DNA of 64,000 bases. Source: Actinernus sp. WN-2022 (Eukaryota > Cnidaria > Anthozoa > Actiniaria > Actinernidae). Position numbers and translations under genes: made by a program. Under the pieces are notes generated by a model. The model did no database searches. It saw only the letters and a list, made by a program, of their open reading frames with translations, and was not told where the DNA came from. The stretch is taken from positions 36,168,802 to 36,232,801 of the forward strand of contig JAOWCC010000064.1 of NCBI GenBank assembly GCA_030867875.1, read 5' to 3'. This document shows, piece after piece, positions 60,001 through 61,069 of this stretch. How positions within the stretch are numbered: the stretch's first letter is position 1; every line of letters begins with the position of its first letter.

Positions 60001-61069
60001 TACCCTTGTTTCGAACAACCGGGCATTGGAGTTTAGAGTTATTAGTCCTTTAGCGTATAAAGTCTCAAGTATAGATAAAAAAACATGATCTGACATCTTT
60101 CCTGCAAGACATTTCATGGCAGAACATAAAAGAAACCTTGTAGCTGGAAAACGGCAATCCTCGTGCCTTCACGAATATAACAACAATATATTTAACGTTT
60201 TCCTTTTATAAAAAGAAGTATTGGAAGACAAGACCAACGGCTTTTGCGTTTTTGCCCTAGGGTGCGACCGGTATGGATCCGACGACGAGTAGAGGTCGTA
60301 GATATCTCATACCTTTCCTATAATCTGTTTGGAACATGTTTTCCACTGATGGCATTTTCTCCACTATAGGCAGTGATGTTTTATGACGGGGTTATTGTTA
60401 TTTTGTAGTGATCAGCGTACCAGAGGGAGACTTCTTCTTTGACTTTGTGAGGCACCTGACGGAATGGCTAAAGAAAGCAAGGCCTGCTAAAGATGGTGAG
60501 TTCAATTCAGTTGCTGCAGTTTCATTGAACGTTTGTCATAAACACATTAAATGTATCTAGCAACAACAACTCAAACATTTTACTTGGGTACAAGTTTTGA
60601 TTCTTGCAGCTAGTACACGAGGCAAGACGAGCGTCTAGATGTTTTACTGTAAATGTAAACAAATCTCTAAAATCTCATGCAGAGAGCTAATTTTACACTC
60701 CAAAATGCTGAAGTACGGGGAGCCGCTGGGGAGCTTGCCGCCACCCAGACACCCACCTTTATAAGCCGGCATTGCTTCGTCTGTCATGTAACCCTAGTCG
60801 AGGCCCTGATGACACGAGACAACACAACGCGCGAATCCTTGAGCAACCGAAAGTGCATACATTGGCGTGAGAAAGTCAACCTACTTTGTGTCGTGTTCAG
60901 CTCACAACAGATGTGTAGTGAAAGGTTAACGAGTAGCGTTTAACAGCCACCTCTCTACACAGGTCAGCTCCCTAACCTCACGTATCAAGTATTCTTCATG
61001 AAGAAGTTGTGGTCTAATACAGTTGTTGGTCGGGACCAAGCTGCTGACTGCATTTTCCATTACCATCAG
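2845..61069 (+). CDS. MYO7A: Unconventional myosin VIIA gene (partial, 37 exons in window)
   Basis: Spliced gene; the span includes introns, and exons are listed separately. The 37 exons total 4,908 nt (1,636 codons), all phases agree and no stop occurs. Domain order in window residues: motor C-terminal half 1-368 (switch II DIFGFEN at about 78), five IQ motifs about 385-495, charged helix 502-585, linker 586-632, MyTH4-1 about 633-880, FERM-1 about 900-1225, SH3 about 1232-1294, MyTH4-2 about 1300-1515, FERM-2 start 1516-1636. Family knowledge: myosin VIIA is an actin-based motor of stereocilia and other actin protrusions, with a cargo-binding MyTH4-FERM tail. About 370 N-terminal and 190 C-terminal residues expected from the roughly 2,200-residue family length are outside the window. 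Myosin VIIB is the closest alternative; the 1,636 residues align without large gaps to remembered VIIA. A cnidarian gene may be pre-duplication and equally related to VIIA and VIIB. Confidence 0.95.
3894..3967 (+). CDS. MYO7A: MYO7A exon 2: switch II
   Basis: Seventy-four nt, phase 0 to 2, acceptor ccacaacag, donor gtataa. Encodes [20 protein letters not shown], which contains the universal myosin switch II motif DIFGFE that senses the gamma-phosphate of ATP. Confidence 0.95.
4206..4478. repeat. 30-bp minisatellite, about 9 copies
   Basis: Units alternate gcttgcgtttgacgtgtgaa and gcttgcattagacgtgtgaa with catcgattgc. Several copies are shortened. It lies in the intron between exons 2 and 3. 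Confidence 0.9.
4940..5018 (+). CDS. MYO7A: MYO7A exon 3: relay helix
   Basis: Seventy-nine nt, phase 2 to 0. Encodes [20 protein letters not shown] and HIFKLEQ, the relay-helix region that follows switch II in all myosins. Acceptor ttcctcag, donor gtgcga (weak). Confidence 0.95.
5071..5260. mobile_element. MITE with inverted ends
   Basis: Ends gcagatttcgtataagtg and its complement near 5234-5253 form terminal arms of about 30 bp. The interior (tggttttccattgtttttgt, gatccaatcaaatcac) is the reverse complement of sequence at 25170-25310 and 45100-45390, so this is an interspersed family. Confidence 0.75.
5430..5515. repeat. Three 31-bp direct repeats
   Basis: Three diverged copies of cgatctcgtgcgaggggtca plus cgcaat lie between exon 3 and the LINE. 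Confidence 0.75.
5545..6970 (-). mobile_element. 5'-truncated LINE, reverse transcriptase C-terminal half
   Basis: One minus-strand open frame of at least 348 codons (from 6794; it stays open to about 6960) holds reverse transcriptase motifs: a variant [14 protein letters not shown] (the usual PQGS glycine is S) and the catalytic YADDT, then the thumb and the downstream C-terminal region. The low-coordinate end (element 3' end) shows (TTGA)n tetranucleotides next to AT-rich tail, typical of LINEs with simple-repeat tails. The endonuclease and RT N-terminus are missing, as with 5' truncation during target-primed insertion. It lies antisense in the intron between exons 3 and 4. Confidence 0.92.
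6971..7498. other. Intronic, nothing recognised
   Basis: AT-rich intron between the LINE and exon 4. No repeat or gene seen. Confidence 0.6.
7499..7630 (+). CDS. MYO7A: MYO7A exon 4: motor, lower 50K
   Basis: Forty-four codons, phase 0 to 0. Starts [20 protein letters not shown] and ends NEESRFPK, matching the class VII W-Q-H-I-x-F-V-D-N-Q block and the D/N-E-E-S-x-F-P-K block. The intron before it carries a reverse-oriented LINE. Confidence 0.94.
7631..9293. other. Intronic, nothing firmly recognised
   Basis: AT-rich intron after exon 4. Short ggtactacgcggg direct repeats at 8875-8912; frames here are short and without domain signs. Confidence 0.55.
9294..9668 (+). mobile_element. tRNA-like SINE sequence inside inverted ends
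   Basis: The centre has an RNA polymerase III A-box-like and B-box-like pair (gcttagtagtcatgc; gagttcgagccc near 9461), as in tRNA-derived SINEs. The ends, ggaaacacgcttgaaa at about 9312 and ttcaagcgtgttttcc near 9638, are inverted. A related copy lies at 39735-40050. Confidence 0.7.
9732..9867 (+). CDS. MYO7A: MYO7A exon 5: motor, lower 50K
   Basis: One hundred thirty-six nt, phase 0 to 1. Reads [20 protein letters not shown] and on to [16 protein letters not shown], the standard F-x-I-x-H-F-A-G-x-V-x-Y block. Donor gtcagc is GT-type but atypical at +3 to +5. Confidence 0.94.
10581..12381. mobile_element. 1.8-kb foldback element with about 175-bp arms
   Basis: Left arm 10581-10752 and right arm 12203-12381 are near-perfect reverse complements (agcctgcttgcaggcggtgg at the outer end). 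Inside, ccctggttccagaggttttc occurs at about 10977 and 11183, and part of the interior is again inverted. No transposase is recognised. It lies between exons 5 and 6. Confidence 0.85.
12818..12924 (+). CDS. MYO7A: MYO7A exon 6: motor, strut region
   Basis: One hundred seven nt, phase 1 to 0. Reads [20 protein letters not shown] then [23 protein letters not shown] is the conserved myosin block before loop 2. Acceptor tctgcgcag, donor gtaagt. Confidence 0.95.
12925..13919. other. Intronic, mostly unrecognised
   Basis: ttaaagtgcatatgag at 13280 resembles the left end of the 25456/33131 TTAA elements and sequence at 951, suggesting an element start, but no right end was found. Short overlapping frames at 13384-13880 look random. 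Confidence 0.5.
13920..14000. repeat. Purine tract (GGGA)n
   Basis: An almost pure G/A run of about 75 bp lies between exons 6 and 7. Such tracts can form triplex DNA; no further signal is visible. Confidence 0.9.
14126..14263 (+). CDS. MYO7A: MYO7A exon 7: loop 2 and actin-binding helix-loop-helix
   Basis: Forty-six codons, phase 0 to 0. Begins [20 protein letters not shown] and ends [17 protein letters not shown], the F-V-R-C-x-K-P-N block near the SH1 helix. Loop 2 is short, as usual in class VII. The following intron opens with a 30-bp minisatellite 78 bp downstream. Confidence 0.95.
14341..14985. repeat. 30-bp minisatellite, about 21 copies
   Basis: The unit is gagccaatcacgaacaagta plus aaaacgcaat, nearly identical in all copies, with ataagccaat and aaaacccaat variants at the ends. 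Open frames on both strands come from the 30-bp period. The unit contains CCAAT (minus ATTGG) but no promoter context. It starts 78 bp after exon 7. Confidence 0.96.
15532..15720. mobile_element. Tandem duplication of a 90-bp palindromic MITE
   Basis: Two copies (15532-15621, 15622-15720), each with inverted ends: cttcatatatcgttaaat at the left and atttaacgatatatgaag at the right; inner inverted pair aagcactaat and attagtgctt. The first copy's right end is changed (cacgat). Confidence 0.88.
15871..15932 (+). CDS. MYO7A: MYO7A exon 8: SH2/SH1 helices
   Basis: Sixty-two nt, phase 0 to 2. Encodes [20 protein letters not shown] followed by R, the conserved Q-L-R-Y-S-G-x-x-E-T-I block at the SH1/SH2 helices. 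Confidence 0.95.
15933..18702. other. 2.8-kb intron, mostly unrecognised
   Basis: A stretch at 17860-17960 (gatggcaaagattcgagtgg, atactgcttttaagagaaat) recurs at 52872-52935. The rest is AT-rich with no gene or clear repeat. Confidence 0.55.
18703..18892 (+). CDS. MYO7A: MYO7A exon 9: converter and end of motor
   Basis: One hundred ninety nt, phase 2 to 0. Starts [20 protein letters not shown] and ends [14 protein letters not shown]-x-x-G-Y-P-x-R opens the converter and G-x-T-K-x-F-L closes the motor head. The intron after it is about 4.5 kb, the largest in the window. Confidence 0.95.
18893..20889. other. Intronic, nothing firmly recognised
   Basis: Poly-T runs and short frames (one of 121 codons at 20169-20534) without domain signs or splice support. 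Confidence 0.5.
20890..21082. mobile_element. Foldback MITE
   Basis: Ends gaaatgaaacagatcttccg and its complement near 21060-21080 flank cgtgtttgcaca and tgtgcaaacacg, with an internal aaacttaccgagg pair. Related designs lie at 21115-21320 and 38145-38430. Confidence 0.8.
21400..21545. repeat. Diverged 63-bp tandem repeat
   Basis: About 2.3 copies of a unit with acaaacatgggtggcagcca and ctattgaatctattttataa, preceded by a related stretch at 21140. Confidence 0.8.
21546..23135. other. Intronic, nothing firmly recognised
   Basis: A B-box-like gattcgagtccc at 21610 hints at a tRNA-derived remnant, but no A box is clear. Otherwise AT-rich. Confidence 0.5.
23136..23328. mobile_element. 193-bp MITE
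   Basis: Ends gcgtagtccacacgagcaag and cttgctcgtgtggactacgc are perfect inverted repeats. The interior holds several ttgacaagt copies. It ends 64 bp before exon 10, so it sits in the branch-point region of that intron. Confidence 0.9.
23392..23571 (+). CDS. MYO7A: MYO7A exon 10: IQ motifs 1 and 2
   Basis: Sixty codons, phase 0 to 0. After [19 protein letters not shown] come IQ1 ([14 protein letters not shown]) and IQ2 ([14 protein letters not shown]). IQ motifs bind calmodulin or light chains and form the lever arm. Confidence 0.94.
23572..24736. other. Intronic, nothing recognised
   Basis: AT-rich intron between exons 10 and 11; no repeat or gene seen. Confidence 0.6.
24737..24955 (+). CDS. 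MYO7A: MYO7A exon 11: IQ motifs 3 to 5
   Basis: Seventy-three codons, phase 0 to 0. IQ3 is divergent ([14 protein letters not shown]), IQ4 reads [14 protein letters not shown] and IQ5 [12 protein letters not shown]. Five IQ motifs in total matches the myosin VIIA lever arm. Donor gtacgt. Confidence 0.94.
25155..25335. mobile_element. Copy of the 5071/45060 MITE family
   Basis: Contains ctgtaatttgattggatcag, accatttcaatgtcacggca and atgccgt, matching 45100-45390 on the same strand and 5095-5230 on the other. Confidence 0.75.
25456..25804. mobile_element. TTAA-flanked MITE, 349 bp
   Basis: Flanked by TTAA at 25452-25455 and 25805-25808. Inverted ends begin agtgcc, followed by ctatgaagtgaaa on the left and its complement tttcacttcatag on the right. 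A catgtaattag unit is repeated four times inside (about 25594-25640). Confidence 0.85.
25902..26009 (+). CDS. MYO7A: MYO7A exon 12: charged helix, part 1
   Basis: Thirty-six codons, phase 0 to 0, [20 protein letters not shown] onward. Rich in E, K, R with alternating i/i+4 charges, as in the single alpha-helix stretch after the IQ motifs of class VII, X and VI myosins. Acceptor tccaacag, donor gtgaga. Confidence 0.9.
26265..26490. mobile_element. Reverse copy of the 45428 MITE, one end lost
   Basis: Holds ctttttgcaggaatg, ccacctccaatcgattgtcg and ccatgggatcacgagctcaa, the reverse complement of parts of 45430-45720. The outer end after about 26490 does not match. Confidence 0.75.
26656..26799 (+). 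CDS. MYO7A: MYO7A exon 13: charged helix, part 2
   Basis: Forty-eight codons, phase 0 to 0, [20 protein letters not shown] onward to DDEKM. Nearly all residues are E, K, R or A, which fits a stable single helix rather than a strong coiled coil (few hydrophobic heptad positions). The donor gtgaga is followed by a G-rich run. Confidence 0.9.
27086..27187. repeat. Purine/pyrimidine hairpin, about 100 bp
   Basis: gggcttcctg at the left and caggaagccc at the right; the interior is a purine-rich arm (gaagaaaagagaagaggg) and a pyrimidine-rich arm (ccccctcttcttcac). It may be a small MITE. Confidence 0.75.
27188..28318. other. Intronic, C-rich tract only
   Basis: A pyrimidine/C-rich tract (28128-28180, repeated cattctcccctcccccc) is the only distinct signal; the remainder is unrecognised intron. 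Confidence 0.55.
28319..28485 (-). mobile_element. tRNA-derived SINE
   Basis: Reverse complement begins gggagccggggtggcgcagt (A box-like TGGCGCAGTAGT) and has B box GGTTCGATCCC about 50 nt on, then a tail including gcaacgcatgtgagttgagt. The 5' head is at the high coordinate. It lies between exons 13 and 14. Confidence 0.88.
28967..29305 (+). CDS. Possible first exon of an unknown nested gene, or element fragment
   Basis: ATG at 28967 opens a 112-codon frame. A strong donor gtaaga at 29234 would end an 89-codon phase-0 exon whose product starts [18 protein letters not shown] (basic) and has an acidic middle (residues 29-35) and the block [13 protein letters not shown] (44-56). Past the donor the frame is low-quality sequence. 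The block DSxVPxEFxRxK recurs on the minus strand at 62695-62733 inside a TTAA-flanked element, so this may be a transposon-derived piece. I do not recognise the family; no second exon was identified before the satellite at 29491. Confidence 0.35.
   Translation: MGHVYRKRRQRRAQASAYPWDVKCNISGDDGDSHENRTFLAIRVDSEVPVEFTRSKQHFDELRNRLKLRDEGNRCVIKENPCYYEMVAWVRMEPDTETMVCCGVIMLRISYV
29491..30290. repeat. 80-bp satellite, ten copies
   Basis: Ten units start every 80 bp from 29491 (ggttgactaggtctcctaga at each start), essentially identical apart from one base in the first (tggaatcag). The unit contains the small palindrome ctaggtctcctag. The last unit runs into the 20-bp array. Lies between exons 13 and 14. 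Confidence 0.97.
30261..30520. repeat. 20-bp satellite, thirteen copies, derived from the 80-bp unit
   Basis: Thirteen identical copies of atacatgtgtaattagtgat. The 20-mer is one part (positions 51-70) of the 80-bp unit, expanded in the last copy only; aaacatta follows, closing the parent unit. Confidence 0.97.
30820..31015. repeat. Imperfect direct duplication
   Basis: Two copies about 118 bp apart share ggcaatgttcatgttttctg/gacaatgttcatgctttctg, atggataaac and acacagttatgaataag. Short and noncoding. Confidence 0.7.
31221..31292 (+). CDS. MYO7A: MYO7A exon 14: linker before MyTH4-1
   Basis: Twenty-four codons, phase 0 to 0. [12 protein letters not shown] matches the short conserved V-D-x-M-F-G-F-L block of class VII myosins; the rest is low complexity (A, P, S). 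Acceptor ttcatcttag, donor gtaaga. Confidence 0.92.
31397..31840. repeat. Perfect 222-bp tandem duplication
   Basis: 31397-31618 is repeated exactly as 31619-31840 as far as I can compare. The unit (74 codons long) leaves the + frame open, giving a 157-codon artefact. The right flank tgtgaaccaggctt and internal cctgcttcacac look like inverted MITE ends, so the unit is probably part of a duplicated element. Confidence 0.9.
32004..32072 (+). CDS. MYO7A: MYO7A exon 15: acidic linker
   Basis: Twenty-three codons, phase 0 to 0: [20 protein letters not shown] and ATE. The sequence is poorly conserved, but acidic character, splice sites (cttcttag, gtgagt), phase and position fit the acidic linker before MyTH4-1. 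Confidence 0.8.
32073..32901. other. Intronic, nothing recognised
   Basis: Intron after exon 15 up to the hairpin. No gene or repeat identified. Confidence 0.55.
32902..32993. repeat. Hairpin with 39-bp arms and 14-bp loop
   Basis: Left arm 32902-32940 and right arm 32955-32993 are complementary with one mismatch (gggg versus ggga context), outer sequence ggcaacctcgttcccaggg. Suits a small MITE or a precursor-like RNA hairpin. Lies between exons 15 and 16. Confidence 0.93.
33131..33668. mobile_element. TTAA-flanked foldback element, 538 bp
   Basis: TTAA at 33127-33130 and 33669-33672. Inverted arms of about 190 bp (left 33131-33317, right 33478-33668) start agtgcaactaaccc. The loop holds tatattctctatatatcgat. 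It ends about 200 bp before exon 16. Confidence 0.9.
33865..33999 (+). CDS. MYO7A: MYO7A exon 16: MyTH4-1 start
   Basis: Forty-five codons, phase 0 to 0. Contains [20 protein letters not shown] and [11 protein letters not shown], the opening of the first MyTH4 domain of class VII myosins. Acceptor tctttgcag; donor gtagga is weak at +5. Confidence 0.95.
34117..34203 (+). CDS. MYO7A: MYO7A exon 17: MyTH4-1
   Basis: Twenty-nine codons, phase 0 to 0. [20 protein letters not shown] is the hallmark MyTH4 block (I-L-x-x-M-G-D-x-P). The second MyTH4 repeat has the equivalent block at exon 30. Confidence 0.95.
34656..34742 (+). CDS. MYO7A: MYO7A exon 18: MyTH4-1
   Basis: Twenty-nine codons, phase 0 to 0. 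[17 protein letters not shown] aligns with the class VII V-M-T-K-I-Y-E-T-L-G-K-K block. Acceptor gatggaacag, donor gtaaat. Confidence 0.92.
35096..35543. repeat. Long palindrome, arms about 193 bp
   Basis: Left arm 35096-35288 pairs with 35348-35543 at over 90% (accacaggcttacc outer, gagtgttg inner), with a loop of about 59 bp. Directly adjoins the TTAA-flanked element at 35562. Lies between exons 18 and 19. Confidence 0.9.
35562..36573. mobile_element. TTAA-flanked DNA element, 1.0 kb
   Basis: TTAA at 35558-35561 and 36574-36577. Inverted ends ccctttaagccccaag and its near complement cttggggtttaaaggg. TTAA target and CCCTTT ends are those of piggyBac-type elements (family knowledge). A minus-strand 122-codon frame (35883-36251) is not recognised; no DDD transposase found. 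Confidence 0.8.
36633..36741. repeat. 27-bp tandem repeat, four copies
   Basis: Four diverged copies of acgtcatagttttcaaaatt plus gttatca. The first and last retain tgacgtcat, which resembles a cAMP response element by chance of the repeat. Confidence 0.85.
37380..37612. repeat. 27-bp minisatellite, about 8.5 copies
   Basis: Unit ggacggcaggtccgtatggc plus aagttat, nearly identical; two copies have ggaccgc. Multiple frames on both strands are open. Lies in the intron before exon 19, ending 83 bp upstream of it. Confidence 0.96.
37695..37799 (+). CDS. MYO7A: MYO7A exon 19: basic insert in MyTH4-1
   Basis: Thirty-five codons, phase 0 to 0. A K/R/E-rich start is followed by [14 protein letters not shown], matching the V-x-L-T-L-K-x-K-S-K block of myosin VIIA. 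A 27-bp minisatellite ends about 80 bp upstream in the intron. Confidence 0.9.
38145..38430. mobile_element. MITE cluster related to 20890-21320
   Basis: Contains inverted gagttatagaaacacg and cgtgtttctataac-like ends, then cagccaatcagagcgcgcgt and actatcgaatctattttata as found at 21150-21200 and 21480-21520. Confidence 0.7.
38570..38833 (+). CDS. MYO7A: MYO7A exon 20: MyTH4-1 core
   Basis: Eighty-eight codons, phase 0 to 0. Includes [37 protein letters not shown] and [19 protein letters not shown], the most conserved MyTH4 core. Acceptor ctgtattcag, donor gtaagt. Confidence 0.96.
39110..39245. repeat. (CAAA)n/(CAGA)n simple repeat
   Basis: A low-complexity stretch of caaa, cgaa and caga units lies between exons 20 and 21. 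Confidence 0.85.
39559..39687 (+). CDS. MYO7A: MYO7A exon 21: MyTH4-1 end to FERM-1
   Basis: Forty-three codons, phase 0 to 0. [20 protein letters not shown] and PPSWLELQ match the end of MyTH4-1 and the bridge into the FERM F1 lobe. Confidence 0.95.
39735..40050 (+). mobile_element. Second copy of the 9294-9668 tRNA-like repeat
   Basis: Shares aataatgataatcattattc, the A/B box-like region (cgcttagtatagtggtcatg; gagttcgagaccc) and gtgagtgagaacccgtcgtt. Begins about 50 bp after exon 21. Confidence 0.75.
40051..40959. other. Intronic, short aaatatct repeats
   Basis: tctaaatatct units recur loosely at 40468-40560 and 40790-40830; nothing else recognised between exons 21 and 22. Confidence 0.55.
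40960..41115 (+). mobile_element. Penelope/LTR-like end fragment with hammerhead-like core
   Basis: Contains ctgacga (40991-40997), a possible small stem (gggc/gctc) and gaaac (41011-41015), the order of the hammerhead ribozyme core. Such sequences recur in Penelope-like element ends in invertebrates (family knowledge, from memory). An extra A before the stem and no clear stem III weaken it. Confidence 0.4.
41495..41668 (+). CDS. MYO7A: MYO7A exon 22: FERM-1, F1 lobe
   Basis: Fifty-eight codons, phase 0 to 0. [20 protein letters not shown] onward to [12 protein letters not shown], a ubiquitin-like F1 lobe closely matching myosin VIIA. The donor gtataa lies about 150 bp before the TTG-rich minisatellite. 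Confidence 0.96.
41818..43480. repeat. TTG-rich minisatellite, about 50 copies, with splice-acceptor-like units
   Basis: Units of 24 to 42 bp read gtgcctattgaccagtgttg, more TTG triplets, then ctag. Length varies by multiples of 3 through the number of TTG. A block order is repeated about 396 bp apart (42061 and 42457), showing higher-order duplication. Each unit ends in a T-rich run plus TAG/GTG, like a 3' splice site. Frames of over 480 codons on both strands are repeat translations. Fills almost the whole intron between exons 22 and 23. Confidence 0.97.
43482..43709 (+). CDS. MYO7A: MYO7A exon 23: FERM-1, F1/F2
   Basis: Seventy-six codons, phase 0 to 0. [35 protein letters not shown] and [18 protein letters not shown] are near identical to the family. 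Its acceptor (gttattgttag) is the final, altered unit of the 1.66-kb minisatellite that fills the intron. Confidence 0.96.
43951..44100. mobile_element. 150-bp MITE
   Basis: Inverted ends: cagttcatatcgcgagatca then gtcgaga at the left, tctcgactgat then cgcgatatgaaaggaactg at the right. Confidence 0.8.
44383..44556 (+). CDS. MYO7A: MYO7A exon 24: FERM-1, F2 lobe
   Basis: Fifty-eight codons, phase 0 to 0. [20 protein letters not shown] and the helices up to IMTAHKR match the acyl-CoA-binding-like F2 lobe. Acceptor ctttaccag, donor gtgagt. Confidence 0.95.
44690..44990 (-). mobile_element. LINE 3'-end fragment
   Basis: On the minus strand 44980-44865 reads [20 protein letters not shown] then FKSMLL, the closing block of many LINE ORF2 proteins, followed by an AT-rich tail with (ATT)n at 44697-44712. 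Inserted 130 bp after exon 24. Confidence 0.8.
45060..45390. repeat. Tandem copies (about four) of the 5071/25155 MITE interior
   Basis: A unit of about 75 bp with ctgtaatttgattggattag, aaggacaaatacaataggga and aaccatttcaatg is repeated, separated by cggcatgccgtactgtaac. Diverged first copy. Confidence 0.88.
45428..45722. mobile_element. MITE with gcaggaa inverted ends
   Basis: Ends aggccttttgcaggaa and ttcctgcaaaaggccc, then cacgtg on both sides. Interior aagatcgacaatcgattgga is shared with 26265-26490 and 54334-54864. Lies between exons 24 and 25. Confidence 0.9.
46033..46277 (+). CDS. MYO7A: MYO7A exon 25: FERM-1, F2/F3
   Basis: Two hundred forty-five nt, phase 0 to 2. [40 protein letters not shown] and [20 protein letters not shown] match the PH-like F3 lobe. 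The AA before the donor gtaagt completes a K codon with the next exon. Confidence 0.95.
46550..46778. mobile_element. MITE with gaataccccgca ends
   Basis: attggctgggtg then ggaataccccgca on the left; tgcggggtattct then attcacccaatt on the right. About 230 bp between exons 25 and 26. Confidence 0.78.
46996..47165 (+). CDS. MYO7A: MYO7A exon 26: FERM-1 end
   Basis: One hundred seventy nt, phase 2 to 1. [20 protein letters not shown] and [20 protein letters not shown] close the F3 lobe and run straight into the SH3 linker. Donor gtgact is weak at +5. Confidence 0.94.
47166..48034. other. Intronic, nothing firmly recognised
   Basis: After exon 26: cacgtgac occurs at 47205 and 47257, and the rest is AT-rich. 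No gene seen. Confidence 0.5.
48040..49400. mobile_element. 1.36-kb foldback element
   Basis: Arms 48035-48120 and 49320-49405 are inverted: actcgttctcaataacacgt and gcaggttcgaa on the left; ttcgaacctgcacgtgttat on the right; gtggatgtca inner. The interior holds a 56-bp minisatellite. No coding sequence recognised. Confidence 0.75.
48465..48862. repeat. 56-bp minisatellite, about seven copies
   Basis: Unit caaaatagggaaatcgcata, aactttatgtgtgagcgagc, ggtttgtgtataagat. Small indels (gtgtgag, gagcgagcgagc). It lies within the 48040-49400 foldback. Confidence 0.95.
49720..51235. mobile_element. Long copy of the 2290-2530 repeat
   Basis: Left end agcttttcaagacctcgaaa and right end aaagaaatgctcgagcgtgc...ggatgctcacgtaatt both match 2290-2530. 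A 110-codon + frame at 49817-50149 is unrecognised. It stops 38 bp before exon 27, close to that intron's branch point. Confidence 0.6.
51273..51460 (+). CDS. MYO7A: MYO7A exon 27: SH3 domain
   Basis: One hundred eighty-eight nt, phase 1 to 0. [40 protein letters not shown] and VYVLPTT show the SH3 order of F-x-x-G-D-x-I, a G-W strand and a G-x-F/x-V-Y-x-x-P end. This single SH3 between the FERM-1 and MyTH4-2 is typical of myosin VII. Confidence 0.95.
51590..52420 (+). mobile_element. LINE ORF2 C-terminal fragment with zinc-binding-like motif
   Basis: A 229-codon frame (51639-52328) has [20 protein letters not shown] followed by CEMC, then HFTFHC, the C-x2-C...H-x4-C-type tail after the reverse transcriptase in several LINE clades (from memory). 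RT itself is missing (5' truncated). 3' end taataaag at 52391. Lies between exons 27 and 28. Confidence 0.8.
52431..52876. mobile_element. 446-bp foldback element
   Basis: tatcagccc at the left and gggctgata at the right; arms of about 130 bp (left 52433-52565, right 52745-52876) pair through tacatcaagtaaatagg/cctattcacttgatgaag and gagtgttgc/gcaacactc. The element at 1-190 is a relative. Confidence 0.85.
53159..53377 (+). CDS. MYO7A: MYO7A exon 28: MyTH4-2 N-terminal extension
   Basis: Seventy-three codons, phase 0 to 0. [20 protein letters not shown] and the IPWAFSK end align with the A-K-P-Y-T-L-E-E-F-S block. Donor gtacat at 53378 gives the length expected from the family; a stronger gtgagt 6 nt downstream would add V-H (see findings). 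Confidence 0.92.
53505..53585. repeat. 13-bp tandem repeat
   Basis: Four to five copies of tcgtgcttccatg follow exon 28 by about 130 bp. Confidence 0.85.
53829..54022. repeat. 12-bp minisatellite, about 16 copies
   Basis: Copies of ccgatgttgaaa change to ccgatgttgta towards the right end. It ends 23 bp before exon 29, so it lies where the branch point and pyrimidine tract of the upstream intron must be. Confidence 0.95.
54046..54124 (+). CDS. MYO7A: MYO7A exon 29: MyTH4-2, before the AT-AC intron
   Basis: Seventy-nine nt, phase 0 to 1. [20 protein letters not shown] and AIQIFL align with the P-L-K-Q-A-L-L block. The exon ends TTC TTG G directly before atatcctttc, a U12-type donor; no GT donor nearby keeps the frame and the family residues. 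Confidence 0.92.
54334..54864. mobile_element. MITE copy split by a SINE
   Basis: Both MITE halves match 45428-45722: aggcctttactggaaacagt and agatcgacaatcgattggag on the left, acaaccacgtgatagc and tgcaaaagccc on the right. The SINE (54555-54806) sits between. All inside the AT-AC intron. Confidence 0.88.
54555..54806 (-). mobile_element. tRNA-derived SINE inside MITE
   Basis: On the minus strand the head has A box-like taggtgagtgg and B box-like gggttcaaat; the body is shared with 62325-62568 (cttatccgagaagacgtgaa, ctaaccgtttactgtattat). Confidence 0.85.
54979..55070 (+). CDS. MYO7A: MYO7A exon 30: MyTH4-2, after the AT-AC intron
   Basis: Ninety-two nt, phase 1 to 0. The join G+CT gives A, then [20 protein letters not shown] and [10 protein letters not shown]. 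The combined block [17 protein letters not shown] has exactly the spacing of the family ([15 protein letters not shown]). Donor gtgagt. Confidence 0.92.
55182..55281. mobile_element. 100-bp hairpin MITE
   Basis: ccggtcattaattatgggag at the left and cccattattaatgaccgg at the right, then inner ggttggtg/caccaact. Lies 110 bp after exon 30. Confidence 0.85.
55339..56677. mobile_element. TTAA-flanked DNA element, 1.34 kb
   Basis: TTAA at 55335-55338 and 56678-56681. Inverted ends aggagctcattcaaccaaga and tcttggttgaatgagctcct (perfect), extending through tgcattgcg. No transposase recognised; short frames inside look random. Lies between exons 30 and 31. Confidence 0.88.
57117..57178 (+). CDS. MYO7A: MYO7A exon 31: MyTH4-2
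   Basis: Sixty-two nt, phase 0 to 2. [20 protein letters not shown] matches the L-R-D-E-x-Y-x-Q-x-x-K-Q-x-T-D-N MyTH4 core. Acceptor aatttcccag, donor gtaagt. Confidence 0.95.
57470..57529 (+). CDS. MYO7A: MYO7A exon 32: MyTH4-2
   Basis: Sixty nt, phase 2 to 2. [19 protein letters not shown] matches [12 protein letters not shown]. This is the shortest exon of the second MyTH4. Confidence 0.94.
57670..57820 (+). CDS. MYO7A: MYO7A exon 33: MyTH4-2 end to FERM-2
   Basis: One hundred fifty-one nt, phase 2 to 0. The [15 protein letters not shown] block and [20 protein letters not shown] with EVEAIQ match the family. The acceptor is gttcggtag with a poor pyrimidine tract. Confidence 0.94.
57994..58047 (+). 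CDS. MYO7A: MYO7A exon 34: FERM-2, F1 lobe
   Basis: Eighteen codons, phase 0 to 0: [18 protein letters not shown], close to the [15 protein letters not shown] block of myosin VIIA. Donor gttcga is weak. A LINE fragment is inserted about 100 bp downstream in the intron. Confidence 0.95.
58145..59395 (+). mobile_element. 5'-truncated LINE, reverse transcriptase palm to C-terminus
   Basis: The frame is open from about 58145 and reads [32 protein letters not shown], then catalytic YADDT (about 58335), and ends at 59181 after HLFKLAYN. Domain order and the 3' end fit a CR1/L2-like non-LTR element. The 3' UTR has a hairpin (agcgccat ... atggcgct, 59331-59361) and an (ATT)n tail. The endonuclease and N-terminal RT are missing. 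Same strand as MYO7A, between exons 34 and 35. Confidence 0.92.
59648..59762 (+). CDS. MYO7A: MYO7A exon 35: FERM-2, F1 lobe
   Basis: One hundred fifteen nt, phase 0 to 1. [20 protein letters not shown] and [16 protein letters not shown] align with the family F1 lobe. Donor gtacgc. Confidence 0.94.
59881..60025. mobile_element. 145-bp hairpin MITE
   Basis: gggccgcgtttttcgaagca and agggtaa on the left, acccttgtttcgaacaaccg on the right form inverted arms. Confidence 0.75.
60409..60495 (+). CDS. MYO7A: MYO7A exon 36: FERM-2
   Basis: Eighty-seven nt, phase 1 to 1. [20 protein letters not shown] followed by [10 protein letters not shown] matches the family. Acceptor attttgtag, donor gtgagt. Confidence 0.95.
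60963..61069 (+). CDS. MYO7A: MYO7A exon 37: FERM-2, last exon in window
   Basis: One hundred seven nt, phase 1 to 0. [20 protein letters not shown] and DCIFHYHQ match the start of the F2 lobe. The next family block (E-L-x-K-Y-L-R-G-Y) was looked for on + up to 64000 and not found, so the gene goes on outside the window after an intron of at least 2.9 kb. Confidence 0.94.
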